Source: Timema cristinae (taxonomy: Eukaryota; Arthropoda; Insecta; Phasmatodea; Timematidae). Taken from it: 64,000 nt of DNA. The notes under the pieces are model-generated. The model was not told the DNA's origin. It worked only from the letters and a program-made list of their open reading frames with translations, and did no database searches. Shown here one piece after another: positions 1-10,351 of the stretch (within the stretch, counting starts at the first letter, position 1; each line of letters begins with the position of its first letter). Position numbers and translations under genes: made by a program. Location: contig JBCFYV010000001.1 in NCBI GenBank assembly GCA_039000515.1, positions 15,415,928 to 15,479,927 on the forward strand, in the 5' to 3' direction.

Positions 1-42
1 TATAAAAACTAAAAAAACACGGACACCTTCTTGCGTCCCACC
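1..42. mobile_element. MITE-2 fold-back element, right terminus only (cut by window start)
   Basis: The sequence ends in GCGTCCCACC followed by TTAA at 43-46. This matches the right terminus of the four other MITE-2 copies here (for example the one ending at 24900). The rest lies outside the window. A short piece resembling a SINE-A head (CCCGCTTCGATGG) follows directly. Confidence 0.6.
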
Positions 43-327
43 TTAACCCGCTTCGATGGTTGGATGACCAAACGCAGCTATTTTCAACCTTTCTCAAGGC
101 GCTAACATTGTAAAGGCACAACTTCCAGTTTTTTTAAGGAGATATTTTGTCATTAAAAACTAGTAATAAGATTGTGTTTAAAGGTTCATTAGTTACAAAT
201 GTAATAATAGTCGTGCTATGTTTAAAACAACGTTGATCCACCCTAAAACTCCCACGGCACCTGCTGATCCTTCTCACGGCATACTAATGTGCCACGGCCC
301 ACTGGTTTAAAAAATATAGTTTTAACA

Positions 328-787
328 CATCACTTTCGTGCTAGACTGGACTGTCGATGATGGGGAGACCGGGGTTCGAATCTTTGTCAGCTGTACTGAG
401 GTTCGGGGTTCAAACCTCGGTCCCGGCACAGATTTATCTGATTACCAAACCCTTCCTTCACCTCTGACGAGACATCTTGTGAATGTGGGGAATGCCAGAC
501 CTCCACCGTGGTCCGGATCCCACGTTAAACTGTAGGTCCTCCATTTCATCTCACAATCATCCTACCATTACACATTAGTGTAAGTGCATATAACCCGAAC
601 GGGTAGTAAGACGTGGTGCTTATAATAAAAATAGTGTACTGAGGTTGATTTTTCCTTTAATGCTTTTCCAGTCTCCCTCCACGCAAATGTGGTTACTCCT
701 TCTTTAAATGTAACTTTGCCTTATTCCTAACACACTACCGTAATAAGTACGTGTGCGTATAGCCCGATGTATTGAGACGCGGTGACT
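328..787 (+). mobile_element. SINE-A copy split by a nested SINE-B
   Basis: The left part (328-403) carries the second half of the tRNA-Leu-like head, with box B GGTTCGAATC. The right part (635-787) carries the body (CTCCCTCCACGCAAATG) and the diverged tail ending GAGACGCGGTGAC. The two parts join if the SINE-B at 404-634 is removed. The tail ends about 40 bp before the terminal exon. Confidence 0.85.
404..634 (+). mobile_element. SINE-B, 5'-truncated, nested in SINE-A
   Basis: It begins inside the tRNA-like head at box B (GGTTCAAACC) and runs through the SINE-B body to the tail GACGTGGTGCTTATAATAAA. A 12-bp target-site duplication TGTACTGAGGTT flanks it at 392-403 and 635-646. Truncation at the 5' end with an intact 3' tail fits target-primed reverse transcription. 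Confidence 0.9.
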
Positions 788-828
788 ATCATCCCAACAG
801 CTCTTATTGGGACCGGTCCTCGTTGCAG

Positions 829-1122
829 GTGGTGCTTGAAACCGGGATGGCAGTGCAGCTCAAGAGGTCTGCGACGTTCCCTCCTCCTCACCTGGTGGCG
901 GTCGAGACCTCCGAACTGGACTCCTTGTCCGAGGAGGACGAGGAGGACGCCGTCAGTGACGAGAGCGGATACGCGGAGTCGCCCGACGTCAAGGACGCGA
1001 CTTTCAACCTCGAGGACGAGACACTGGATGCCATGACGGCGCTCAGTCTCAAGGACAAGTCTCACCACCGGCTGATCCTTCACACGGGCGGCATGACAGA
1101 CACTTACTGCGTGCACGTGTGA
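829..1122 (+). CDS. Terminal exon of an unidentified host gene (acidic Ser-rich C-terminus)
   Basis: This is an open frame of 97 codons ending in TGA at 1120-1122. It is strikingly GC-rich, with mostly G/C third positions, inside AT-rich DNA. I see a splice acceptor TTGCAG at 823-828; alternatives in the same frame end at 800 and 858. The frame is closed upstream by TAG at 760-762, inside the SINE-A tail. The peptide starts VVLETGMAVQ, has an acidic stretch DSLSEEDEEDAVSDESGYAE near its middle, and ends GGMTDTYCVHV. The SDESGYAES part resembles a phospho-serine cluster or degron, which is inference. I recognise no domain and do not name the gene. The minus-strand frame across the same DNA is judged a shadow. 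The rest of the gene would lie upstream, outside the window or beyond an intron. Confidence 0.6.
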   Translation: MVLETGMAVQLKRSATFPPPHLVAVETSELDSLSEEDEEDAVSDESGYAESPDVKDATFNLEDETLDAMTALSLKDKSHHRLILHTGGMTDTYCVHV

Positions 1123-1189
1123 GACAAGGTGCGCATGACGCGAGATGTAGAGGATCTTGTCGGGGAGATATTAACCCGCATGCAGCGGG

Positions 1190-1552
1190 GGTTCGTGTGC
1201 TGCAGGAGATGTCTGAACAAGTGCGCGCGCAGTTTAGAGAGTTCGTATGACGTAGGGAACGTCAGACTAAGTGCGTGCGCAGTTTGGTTTGCCTGTTTGA
1301 TTCTAGGAGCATTGGACAAAGTGCGTGCAGCTCAGAGAGTTCGTATGATGCTAGGAACGTTGGACAAATTGCGCGCGTATTTCGGAGAAGTCTTGTGACG
1401 CAGGGAACGTCGGATTAAGTGCGTGCGCAGTTTGGTTTGCTTGTTTGATGCTTGGAGGTCGGACAAAGTGCGTGCGCAGCTTAAAGATTTCATACGTCGC
1501 AGAGAACGTGTTACAAAGTTCGCGGGAAGTTTGGAGAGTTTGTACGACTAAG
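1190..1552. repeat. GC-rich diverged tandem repeat, ~50 bp x ~7
   Basis: Units start near AAGTGCGTGCGCAGTTT and contain GAGAGTTCGTATGA and GGAACGT. They recur at about 48-50 bp with substantial divergence. The array starts about 70 bp after the stop codon of the terminal exon, so it may lie in the 3' UTR. The small frames through it are repeat shadows. Confidence 0.75.
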
Positions 1553-1639
1553 ACGGCGTCGATAAAATGTACATTGATGCAAATAGTTGATGTTTGTAAG
1601 GTTATCGATAAATTTGAAAGACCACAAGCGTGTCATTAT

Positions 1640-4600
1640 TGACGCCAGGGATTTAATGATAAGCCTCGTGTTTACGTGAGGGTGGTCTCTTTCATATCTG
1701 TAAACTACTCAATTGTGAGAAAGTTCAAAGTGGCTCTTTGATAGGAGCGTTGTAAACGTAAAATAGAAGTTAGTCATCATTATGATCACAGTTAATCTTG
1801 ATAATACTTTCATCCCATTCCAAAGAAATCATTTTTCTATTTGTTTGTTTTTATAGTAGTGTAGCGATTATCACACATTTAATTTTAAGCTCATGTGTGT
1901 GATCTTTAATTAACTCTAATAAGATAAGGGTGGTCTGCTTCAGCGTTAAAAAATACTTGAGTTAGGGATTGGAAAAAAAAAATCTCTGAAGTTAAAAATT
2001 TTAAATTCTAGTCTGTAAATTTTTTTGAAGTTTGAATCAATTTTTTATAATTATGAGAGTATTTTGATAATTAATTGGACTTCTATATCATATATTTTGT
2101 ATTTTCATTACATTTATTCTTTTGTTGTTAATAATAAGGTGTGAAACTATGTCTGAAGTTACCACAAGAGATTGTTGGTTTTTTTAGGGTACTTTTTTTA
2201 AAAATTAATTGTAACTGTAAGCACGAGTTAGGTCATATTTGGATTTTACCAATTAAATCAGGGGCTTTTTGTCCATTCTCTTTGCAGCAAATGTATTAAT
2301 GTGATCAAATTTAAATAGTGACTATTTTGTCAGATTTAAACTATAATAAATTGTTTGGAGAGAGGGGTGGAAATGAATTAATTACCAGACGTTAATCATG
2401 GCTTGGAAATAATTTGATCTTTTTTTCTGCTGCACAGGAAATTTGCACCATTTGGTCGTGTTTTTTGAGCGTCAAAAAAAGTTGAATTAAAAGTCCAAAA
2501 CTATTCATATTGTGGGCCTGTTAAATACTCAAAGAGGGCACATTGACCTCAGGGAAGGGTGATAGGGTGGTGGCCTAGAGTTGTTGATGACGTCTACACA
2601 GACAAGTCGAACTGAAATAAAAAAAAATTACATGGCTTCTATATAATTATTTTTCCTATTTAAATCAGGCGTTAAATTTCAGGGCAAATGTAAAGGTGAT
2701 ATATCTGATGTTTTTACACGGTTTGTATTTTTGTTTGGAAACTTTTTAACTAAAATGTACTGTAAAAATTAAAGCATTTTGACTTGGGAGAGCTGTCGAA
2801 AAAGCTCAATTTTGTTTTTCATCTGGTAGAATTGGATTTTTTTTAAATTAAAAATTATGATTTGAGGGTAGTTAGTATAGTTTAAACAACCGATGATCTA
2901 ATTGTATGTTATTTTTGCCTTTTTGAAAATATTTTATAACTATTGCTAATTATTTTAATTATTTATATGTTAGCCTTATATTGATATATAATCTAATAGA
3001 TTGAAATGGCAGTACCTCTTATTTCTTGCTAGGCACAAAGTATATTTAATATAATTATGGACAAAGTGGTTTGGTAGTTCTGTAAATAAAAATCAATCGT
3101 GTTTGACACAAGATATATACTCAAAATGATTTTTAAAAAAAAACGACCAAGTTAAAGTGATATAAGTGCATCACACATTATATTTATTTTTTTGCTCCAA
3201 GCAAAATGAATCTCATTTTAAACTCGATATTCACAACCTGAACTTTCAAGAATGGTTAGTCCAGTGCATTTTGTTTTTCAACTCAACAAAATAATAATAA
3301 ATTATTGGATGTGAACATTTGCAAGCAAAAGTGTAAAAAAAATATAGTTTTTAATTGTTTAATTAGAGGTATAAAATTACACTTAGCTTACTTGTAGTTT
3401 AAAAATTTATTCTTATGATATTCATTGTATTGTACACCAAACTCTCCTCACTATGAAAATTAAAATTCCATCAAAGGACCTTATTGGCTGAATGATTTTA
3501 TAACTACGAGGATAGTCAATAGGGATTGCTTGTATATCTAAAAAAACTTTGAAGGTTTTTGGTTAAAGCTATCATTATATTATAAATATAAATCTTTATA
3601 GTTTGATTATATTTTGCTTGTGATTTAATTGTCTGTTGGCTGCCATGTTTTCTAGTATGATTGCTGTAACAGACTTTATATCCATACTATAATTACTGCT
3701 TGCAATTAAATAATATATTTTAGTATCTGATATGTTTGAAATATCTAAGTACAGTTTGATTTATATTGGAAAGTTTTTTTTTATAGTTATGAAAGCTTCT
3801 AAAACGATTTTAATATATTCATAAGTCAAATAATGTGAACTGCTTCGTAACTTTTGACACATAGTATAATTTTCTATAAAAGAGAAAGGTATCACAATTT
3901 ACGGGAGACCTAGTAAAATACTGTATGTATATGGACTTGTGTTTACAATGTTTGTCCGCTCATTGGAGATTTGTATGCATAAATATGCATCTCTAGCAGT
4001 GTCCATGTCTGTTCTTGGGGAGTTGCTTCATTGTAATAGCCAACGTTATTTTTTCCGGGGAATTCTGTCAGATATTAAGAAGAATCTGCTCTTCAAAGGT
4101 GTCCATTAAGGGAGTTCTTACTGTAGTAAAATATAATTCATGTCGACCGCAAAAAAAAAATCTAGCTTTGTTCCCACCAGAATCACACTGTACACTATTT
4201 TGGGAATAATGTATTATCCTCACATTATGTTTAAAATGTATGTGTAACCCAAACCACCAGGCACCCATATATATATATACTACAAATGAAATAAAATAAT
4301 CTATATCTTAACTTTAAAAAAGTCCCCAAGAATAAAGGGACTTGCGCAAACAATTTATCACATGTATTTTTACACTTTTGTTATAATATTTAACACCCTA
4401 CACCCTCTATAAAAAATGTAACTGATGCAAGGGGGTAAAATATTGTGCATTGAAAACGCACGTTGACATATCATTAGCATTCCACCTACACACACGAACA
4501 TCACAATTCACAGCGTGTTAGGAAATTTAGTAATAAATTCTTCTTTTGTTTTCTACAACTTTACTATAGATTCCTTAGACGACTAGGTTGTATTATACAA

Positions 4601-5081
4601 GACAATCATGTAATGGTAATTATGATATACATATATATTGCTCTGTTTATTCAATATGTATTATTTCTGTATGTGAATGTGTTATTTTTTTTAAATAAGA
4701 TGAAATATTCTGTTAATGTGTTTATACTCATTTTAAGAATCTCTTTGCACACATGGTTTCAATATGTTTAGAGAAAATCCTATTAGGGCAGGTTTCTAAT
4801 TTAAATGGCTTCTTCGTTTGAATGGGACCTTAACATTACCTATAATGCTCTTAAATAAATAATTCTTTATAAAGAGTAAATGTCCACAAAAAACATTTTG
4901 GTATTTGTTAACTATTGGTAGAATTTGCTATCAGGATGAAATCAGAAATATTTTAAGTGAAGTCCTGGTATTAAACGTCTCTTGGAAAAAATAATCAAAA
5001 TGTGTCCTAGTCATAACTATATGGGGTAAAAAGCTCCCCTATGCCCCCTCCCCTATCTACCACACCTAAATCAGCTGTTTC
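1640..5081. other. AT-rich stretch without recognisable genes
   Basis: I see no exon-like GC-rich open frame, SINE or array here. AATAAA hexamers occur at 2345-2350 and near 2617. They could serve the terminal exon at 829-1122 if its 3' UTR is long, but such hexamers are common in AT-rich DNA. Confidence 0.4.
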
Positions 5082-5085
5082 TTAA

Positions 5086-5473
5086 AGGGGGGGGGGGGAC
5101 AAGAGCAAAGGTGAGGTTTTTTGTTTGTTTTTCCAGTTTTTAAATCAAAACTTTTTTGGCCATAATAAATTTAAGATTGCTCCAGAATAAACTTAGTTTT
5201 ATTTTCTTCACCATGTTATATCAACAGTTGTTGAATATTTGTCATAAGCATAGCGGCATTGGATGAGAAACTTTTTAATGAAAAGAAAAAGTTATCGTTA
5301 AATTCCAGGACACCCTTGACAGATATTCAACAACTGTTGATGTCAACATGTGAAGAAAATTAAACTCCATGTTTCTACTGAAGAAATAAGTGTTGTATTT
5401 TGACCCAAAAAAAGATTTGCTGTAAAAACTGCAAAAATACTACCCTCAACTCGTGTTTCCCCACAACCCCTCC
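5086..5473. mobile_element. MITE-2 copy, fold-back element with TTAA ends
   Basis: Target TTAA lies at 5082-5085 and 5474-5477. The two halves are inverted copies: the left arm has CCAGTTTTTAAATC and ATATCAACAGTTGTTGAATA, and the right arm has ATTCAACAACTGTTGATGTC and CTGTAAAAACTGC. Length is 388 bp and no coding capacity is seen. TTAA targets are typical of the piggyBac superfamily, so a piggyBac-mobilised MITE is the best guess. Confidence 0.8.
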
Positions 5474-5838
5474 TTAAGCTCTCAACTAAAGTATCTTTTC
5501 GTTCACAAGAACAAAAAAAAATCTAAAAGGTTAATGCTGGGATCACGGTCAACTTATGTCCACGTAAGTATGGAAACTGTGGGATCAGAATTCACGTAAC
5601 GTAACAACTCGATAAAATAGACCAACCGAATTTTGACTGTCGGAAAAGAAATTATTCACTTAAACGAAACCCATTAAACTACTTGCATGAGAAACTTTAC
5701 TGGAGGTACAAAATAAAGTGTAACAAGAGACGCACATAAACAAACAAACGCACAATACCGACAGACTAAACTTGCTCTATGACATTAGTAGCTCGAAAGT
5801 TCATTGACGCACTTAAAAACTACACCACCTAACCCTAT

Positions 5839-7850
5839 TTTGAACTAGTTATATCCAGTACACCTCATTACCATATCTCCCATTCTTGAGCTAGTTCTAT
5901 CCAATCCACCTCATTACCATCTCTCCCATTCTTGAGCTAGTTATAGCCAGTACAGCTCATTACCATCTCTCCCATTCTTGAGCTAGTTATATCCAGTACA
6001 GCTCATTACCATCTCTCCCATTCTTGAGCTAGTTATATCCAGTACAGCTCATTACCATCTCTCCCATTCTTGAGCTAGTTATATCCAGTACAGCTCATTA
6101 CCATCTCTCCCATTCTTGAGCTAGTTATATCCAGTACAGCTCATTACCATCTCTCCCATTCTTGAGCTAGTTATATCCAGTACAGCTCATTACCATCTCT
6201 CCCATTCTTGAGCTAGTTATATCCAGTACAGCTCATTACCATCTCTCCCATTCTTGAGCTAGTTATATCCAGTACAGCTCATTACCATCTCTCCCATTCT
6301 TGAGCTAGTTATATCCAGTACAGCTCATTACCATCTCTCCCATTCTTGAGCTAGTTATATCCAGTACAGCTCATTACCATCTCTCCCATTCTTGAGCTAG
6401 TTATATCCAGTACAGCTCATTACCATCTATCCCATTCTTGAGCTAGTTATATCCAGTACAGCTCATTACCATCTCTCCCATTCTTGAGCTAGTTATATCC
6501 AGTACAGCTCATTACCATCTCTCCCATTCTTGAGCTAGTTATATCCAGTACAGCTCATTACCATCTCTCCCATTCTTGAGCTAGTTATATCCAGTACAGC
6601 TCATTACCATCTCTCCCATTCTTGAGCTAGTTATAGCCAGTACAGCTCATTACCATCTCTCCCATTCTTGAGCTAGTTATATCCAGTACAGCTCATTACC
6701 ATCTCTCCCATTCTTGAGCTAGTTATATCCAGTACAGCTCATTACCATCTATCCCATTCTTGAGCTAGTTATATCCAGTACAGCTCATTACCATCTCTCC
6801 CATTCTTGAGCTAGTTATATCCAGTACAGCTCATTACCATCTCTCCCATTCTTGAGCTAGTTCTATCCAATCCACCTCATTACCATCTCTCCCAATCTTG
6901 AACTAGTTATATCCAGTACAGCTCATTACCATCTCTCCCATTCTTGAGCTAGTTCTATCCAATCCACCTCATTACCATCTCTCCCAATCTTGAACTAGTT
7001 ATATCCAGTACAGCTCATTACCATCTCTCCCATTCTTGAGCTAGTTCTATCCAATCCACCTCATTACCATCTCTCCCATTCTTGAGTTAGTTCTATCCAA
7101 TCCACCTCATTACCATCTCTCCCATTCTTGAGCTAGTTATATCCAGTACAGCTCATTACCATCTCTCCCATTCTTGAGCTAGTTATATCCAGTACAGCTC
7201 ATTACCATCTCTCCCATTCTTGAGCTAGTTATATCCAGTACAGCTCATTACCATCTCTCCCATTCTTGAGCTAGTTATATCCAGTACAGCTCATTACCAT
7301 CTCTCCCATTCTTGAGCTAGTTATATCCAGTACAGCTCATTACCATCTCTCCCATTCTTGAGCTAGTTATATCCAGTACAGCTCATTACCATCTCTCCCA
7401 TTCTTGAGCTAGTTATATCCAGTACAGCTCATTACCATCTCTCCCATTCTTGAGCTAGTTATATCCAGTACAGCTCATTACCATCTCTCCCATTCTTGAG
7501 CTAGTTATAGCCAGTACAGCTCATTACCATCTCTCCCATTCTTGAGCTAGTTATATCCAGTACAGCTCATTACCATCTCTCCCATTCTTGAGCTAGTTAT
7601 ATCCAGTACAGCTCATTACCATCTCTCCCATTCTTGAGCTAGTTATATCCAGTACAGCTCATTACCATCTCTCCCATTCTTGAGCTAGTTATATCCAGTA
7701 CAGCTCATTACCATCTCTCCCATTCTTGAGCTAGTTATATCCAGTACAGCTCATTACCATCTCTCCCATTCTTGAGCTAGTTATAGCCAGTACAGCTCAT
7801 TACCATCTCTCCCATTCTTGAGCTAGTTCTATCCAGTCCACCTCATTACA
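5839..7850. repeat. Minisatellite, 46-bp unit, ~43 copies
   Basis: The consensus contains CTCATTACCATCTCTCCCAT and TCTTGAGCTAGTTATATCCA. Two variants exist: ATATCCAGTACAG, and CTATCCAATCCACC, which is mostly at both edges and around 6860-7110. Read on the minus strand, the second variant encodes VDWIELAQEWERW. That continues in frame from the LINE remnant on the right at 7851-8113, so the unit appears to derive from a LINE ORF end. Confidence 0.97.
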
Positions 7851-8113
7851 CCCTTTCTCTTTAGAGTCTATCTGAAATGTTATCCTCTCATCTGCGTCCA
7901 TGTCCTTCCATTCACGCTGCATGTCCTGCCCACCGTGATCATCCGAACAATGTTCCTAGTGCCGAATACATGATATATAACTCATCGTTATGTAACTAAC
8001 CTCCCTTCTCCAGTATCTTCATCCTTTCGGACCAGCTTAAATTTATTTCCGTCATGTAAGATAAGAGACCACGTTTCACACCCATGGAGAATAACCGGTA
8101 AAACTATTGTTTT
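7851..8113 (-). pseudogene. Decayed non-LTR retrotransposon (LINE) ORF2 C-terminus
   Basis: Read on the minus strand from about 8110, the sequence gives VILHGCETWSL, then HNDELYIMYS, then SRWAGHAA, then DWIELAQEWERW across several frames. These are recognisable forms of the conserved C-terminal segments of LINE reverse transcriptase ORFs (LYGCETW, HNEELHDLY, RWAGHVAR, DWIDLAQDRDRW). Stops and frameshifts make it a pseudogene. Its 3' end runs directly into the 46-bp minisatellite. The reverse-transcriptase core is absent. Confidence 0.8.
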
Positions 8114-8120
8114 CTACCCA

Positions 8121-8364
8121 TCTCTGTGGCGTGGTTAGCTAACGCTTTAGTCGTTTTGAGTTAGACTTCTGGTGACAGGAAGATTGTAGTTCGAATCTCG
8201 GTTGGATGAACTGGGGGTGGTTTTTCTTAAATGGTTTTTCCACTCTCCCTCCATGCAGGTTCCCATCCTCTAAATTCAACCTTCTCAATTACTAACCCTT
8301 TAACGTAATTAGTACTTAAGCATATAACCCGAAAGGGTAGTAAGACGCGGTGCTAAATAATAAA
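8121..8364 (+). mobile_element. SINE-A copy
   Basis: Diverged tRNA-like head with box B GTTCGAATCTC, body with CACTCTCCCTCCATGCAGG, and tail CATATAACCCGAAAGGGTAG ending GACGCGGTGCTAAATAATAA. It abuts the LINE remnant. Confidence 0.9.
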
Positions 8365-9333
8365 TATTTCGTTTATATTCTGATGGTGTCTTTACACTAT
8401 AAAATAAAGTACTAATTAGCTTTAGTCTCGCACAACATTATTGGTTGGCAGCAACTTGTGGTGTACTCATGTTAAGTGATCGTCACGTCATTGTTAAGCT
8501 AAGTGCATCGTGATGACTTCCATTTGAAAATACAAGGATAACCTTTACGTGACTAAGTTAAAAGTCGATCATAATACCTGTTTAAGTAGCTCACATCTTT
8601 TGGTCTTAGAATGCTTGTGATTAAGATTAACGTGTTATAGTGTGACTTAAGTATTCTCACGTTTGTATGATTTAAAAGCACCATACATTAAATTTATCCA
8701 TTGATCATATTTTTTTGATGGATTTTTTATTGATCATAAGTGCTGCACCAAAATATTTATTCTGTACACGCTTTTTCTTATAATTAAGTTTATTCATATT
8801 TGTTTATACATTCATGTTTTAAAAAATATATGAAGAAATTTAATTTCTTGGTCTTTTATTTAAATACAAATTTTAAAAAGTAACTCTTTAAGTCAAGAAA
8901 GCATTCTAATACGCAACAAGTTATTTTGCTTCTAACAAGTTACGAAGGTTTGATCATAGCATTTAAAAAAAATATTACCAAAAAATACACATTTTTCAAT
9001 GCTAACATATTTTTTCTCCTTTGTTTTCATATAATTGGCTACGGTTGAGAAATACCAATGTCTTAATTAAAGCAGCCTATTCACAGACTGGTCCACTTCA
9101 AGGTCACGAGCACTTTTTCCTGCCAGCTTCTCTCTCAGCACAACCAAGGTCACATTCAAACTCCTCTTCACCTTAAAGAGGCTACCGACAGAGGTAGCGG
9201 TTATTTATTTAAAGGCCGACATAGCTCTGTGAAATTTTATCAAAAACAGATTAGAAAAGTATCTTAAAAACTGAATGTACCTTTGTACAATAGAATACCG
9301 TTTATAATGACATTAAGATAGAAACACGTCTTT
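8365..9333. other. AT-rich unique stretch with two NR-type half-sites
   Basis: No gene seen. TCAAGGTCA at 9098-9106 and CCAAGGTCA at 9144-9152 match the monomeric NR5A/FTZ-F1/ERR consensus YCAAGGYCA. They lie in a less AT-rich patch at about 9080-9200. Confidence 0.35.
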
Positions 9334-9347
9334 ATAATAAGAGGATA

Positions 9348-9630
9348 GGTGACCTGGTGGTCTAGGGATAAGGTGTCAGACTTCTGTGCTGGCGGCCGGG
9401 GTTCAATCCTCGGTCCCGGCACAGATTTATCTGATTACCAAACCCTTCCTTCACCTCTGACAGGACATTTTGTAAATGTGGGGAATGCCAGGCCTCCACC
9501 GTGGTTCGGATTCCACGTTAAACTGTAGGTCCTTCATTTCATCTCACAATCACCCTACCATTACACATTAGCGTAAGTGCGTATAACCCGAACGGGTAGT
9601 AAGACGCGGTGCTAATAATAATAATAATAA
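9348..9630 (+). mobile_element. SINE-B, full length
   Basis: The head GGTGACCTGGTGGTCTAGGG resembles tRNA-Glu (box A region TGGTGGTCTAG, box B GGTTCAATCC). The body and shared tail follow (TATAACCCGAACGGGTAGTA ... GACGCGGTGCTAATAATAAT). A flanking duplication of about 13 bp, TAATAAGAGGATA, is present on both sides. Box A and box B would form an internal pol III promoter. Confidence 0.95.
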
Positions 9631-9643
9631 TAATAAGAGGATA

Positions 9644-9927
9644 CTCGTTGACCTTGGTCGTGGGGTTAAATGATCGCTTCGGGACGATGTTCGCGCGTTC
9701 AATCCCAGCTGGAGTCTACGGATTTTTCTTGTGCGATAAATTTCCTTAGCAAAACTTCTTTCGTAGGGTGAGTAAAACCCTCGGTCTCATGTCAATTTTG
9801 GGCTGTAAAAGAACCCTGGAAGGTATGTGGAAAAACTTTCTCGGAAAAATTGGTAGGCTCTTTCACTCTCGCTCATAGAAATTCAATCGGTTCAGATAAA
9901 GTAAACGTTAAATAGTTCAAAAAAAGA
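9644..9927 (+). mobile_element. SINE-D copy
   Basis: tRNA-like head (box B GTTCAATCCCAG), body with GTAAAACCCTCGGTCTCATG and GGCTCTTTCACTCTCGCTC, and tail CAATCGGTTCAGATAAAGTA then AACGTTAAATAGTTC. A second copy, inverted, lies at 40238-40552. The tail is shared with SINE-C. Confidence 0.85.
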
Positions 9928-10289
9928 GATAGTACTAAGACTGCACAAGAATGTTATCTTGATTAACACAATTCTCACTATTTGCTTTGGATTAAAACTT
10001 TATTTCTTTGTTTCATATCCAGCCACTTGCAGATGATGCTACTCCAAACAATTATATACAGTCAACGTTCATCATTTCGCTAGACATAAACATAAAATTA
10101 AAAAAAAAAAATTGAAAAGGACTCGTAACTGAAATGATTTGTTAAGAGGCTGCACAACTTTACAAAGCGTTAAATACATCTTGAAAAGTCATCATTTTTA
10201 TTAGATACAGTATGTTTTTGGCGAAGTATTCACAATAAAAATAGAATCCACCTAATTTTTATCTTGGTACAAGTAAATGTTTCCTTTTA

Positions 10290-10345
10290 ACTAAGTGTAT
10301 AACCCGAACGGGTAGTAAGACGCGGTGCTGATATTATTATTACTT
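10290..10345 (+). mobile_element. SINE-A/B tail-only fragment
   Basis: Only the shared 3' tail is present (GTGTATAACCCGAACGGGTA ... GACGCGGTGCTGATATTATT). It is an extreme 5' truncation. An inverted 12-bp repeat TGGTACAAGTAA / TTACTTGTACCA flanks it at about 10264 and 10340. Confidence 0.85.
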
Positions 10346-10351
10346 GTACCA

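Noticed and set aside
727..1116. 129-codon minus-strand frame opposite the terminal exon
   Set aside because: GC-rich coding DNA often leaves the antisense frame open. The plus frame has the better composition, stop and acceptor context.
5839..7850. Possible CRISPR array because of regular repeats
   Set aside because: The repeat is contiguous with no unique spacers, and the surrounding DNA is animal-like. The same applies to all other arrays.
9348..9420. Functional tRNA-Glu gene
   Set aside because: The head is followed by the SINE-B body and tail and is present in many dispersed copies. Acceptor pairing is not maintained.
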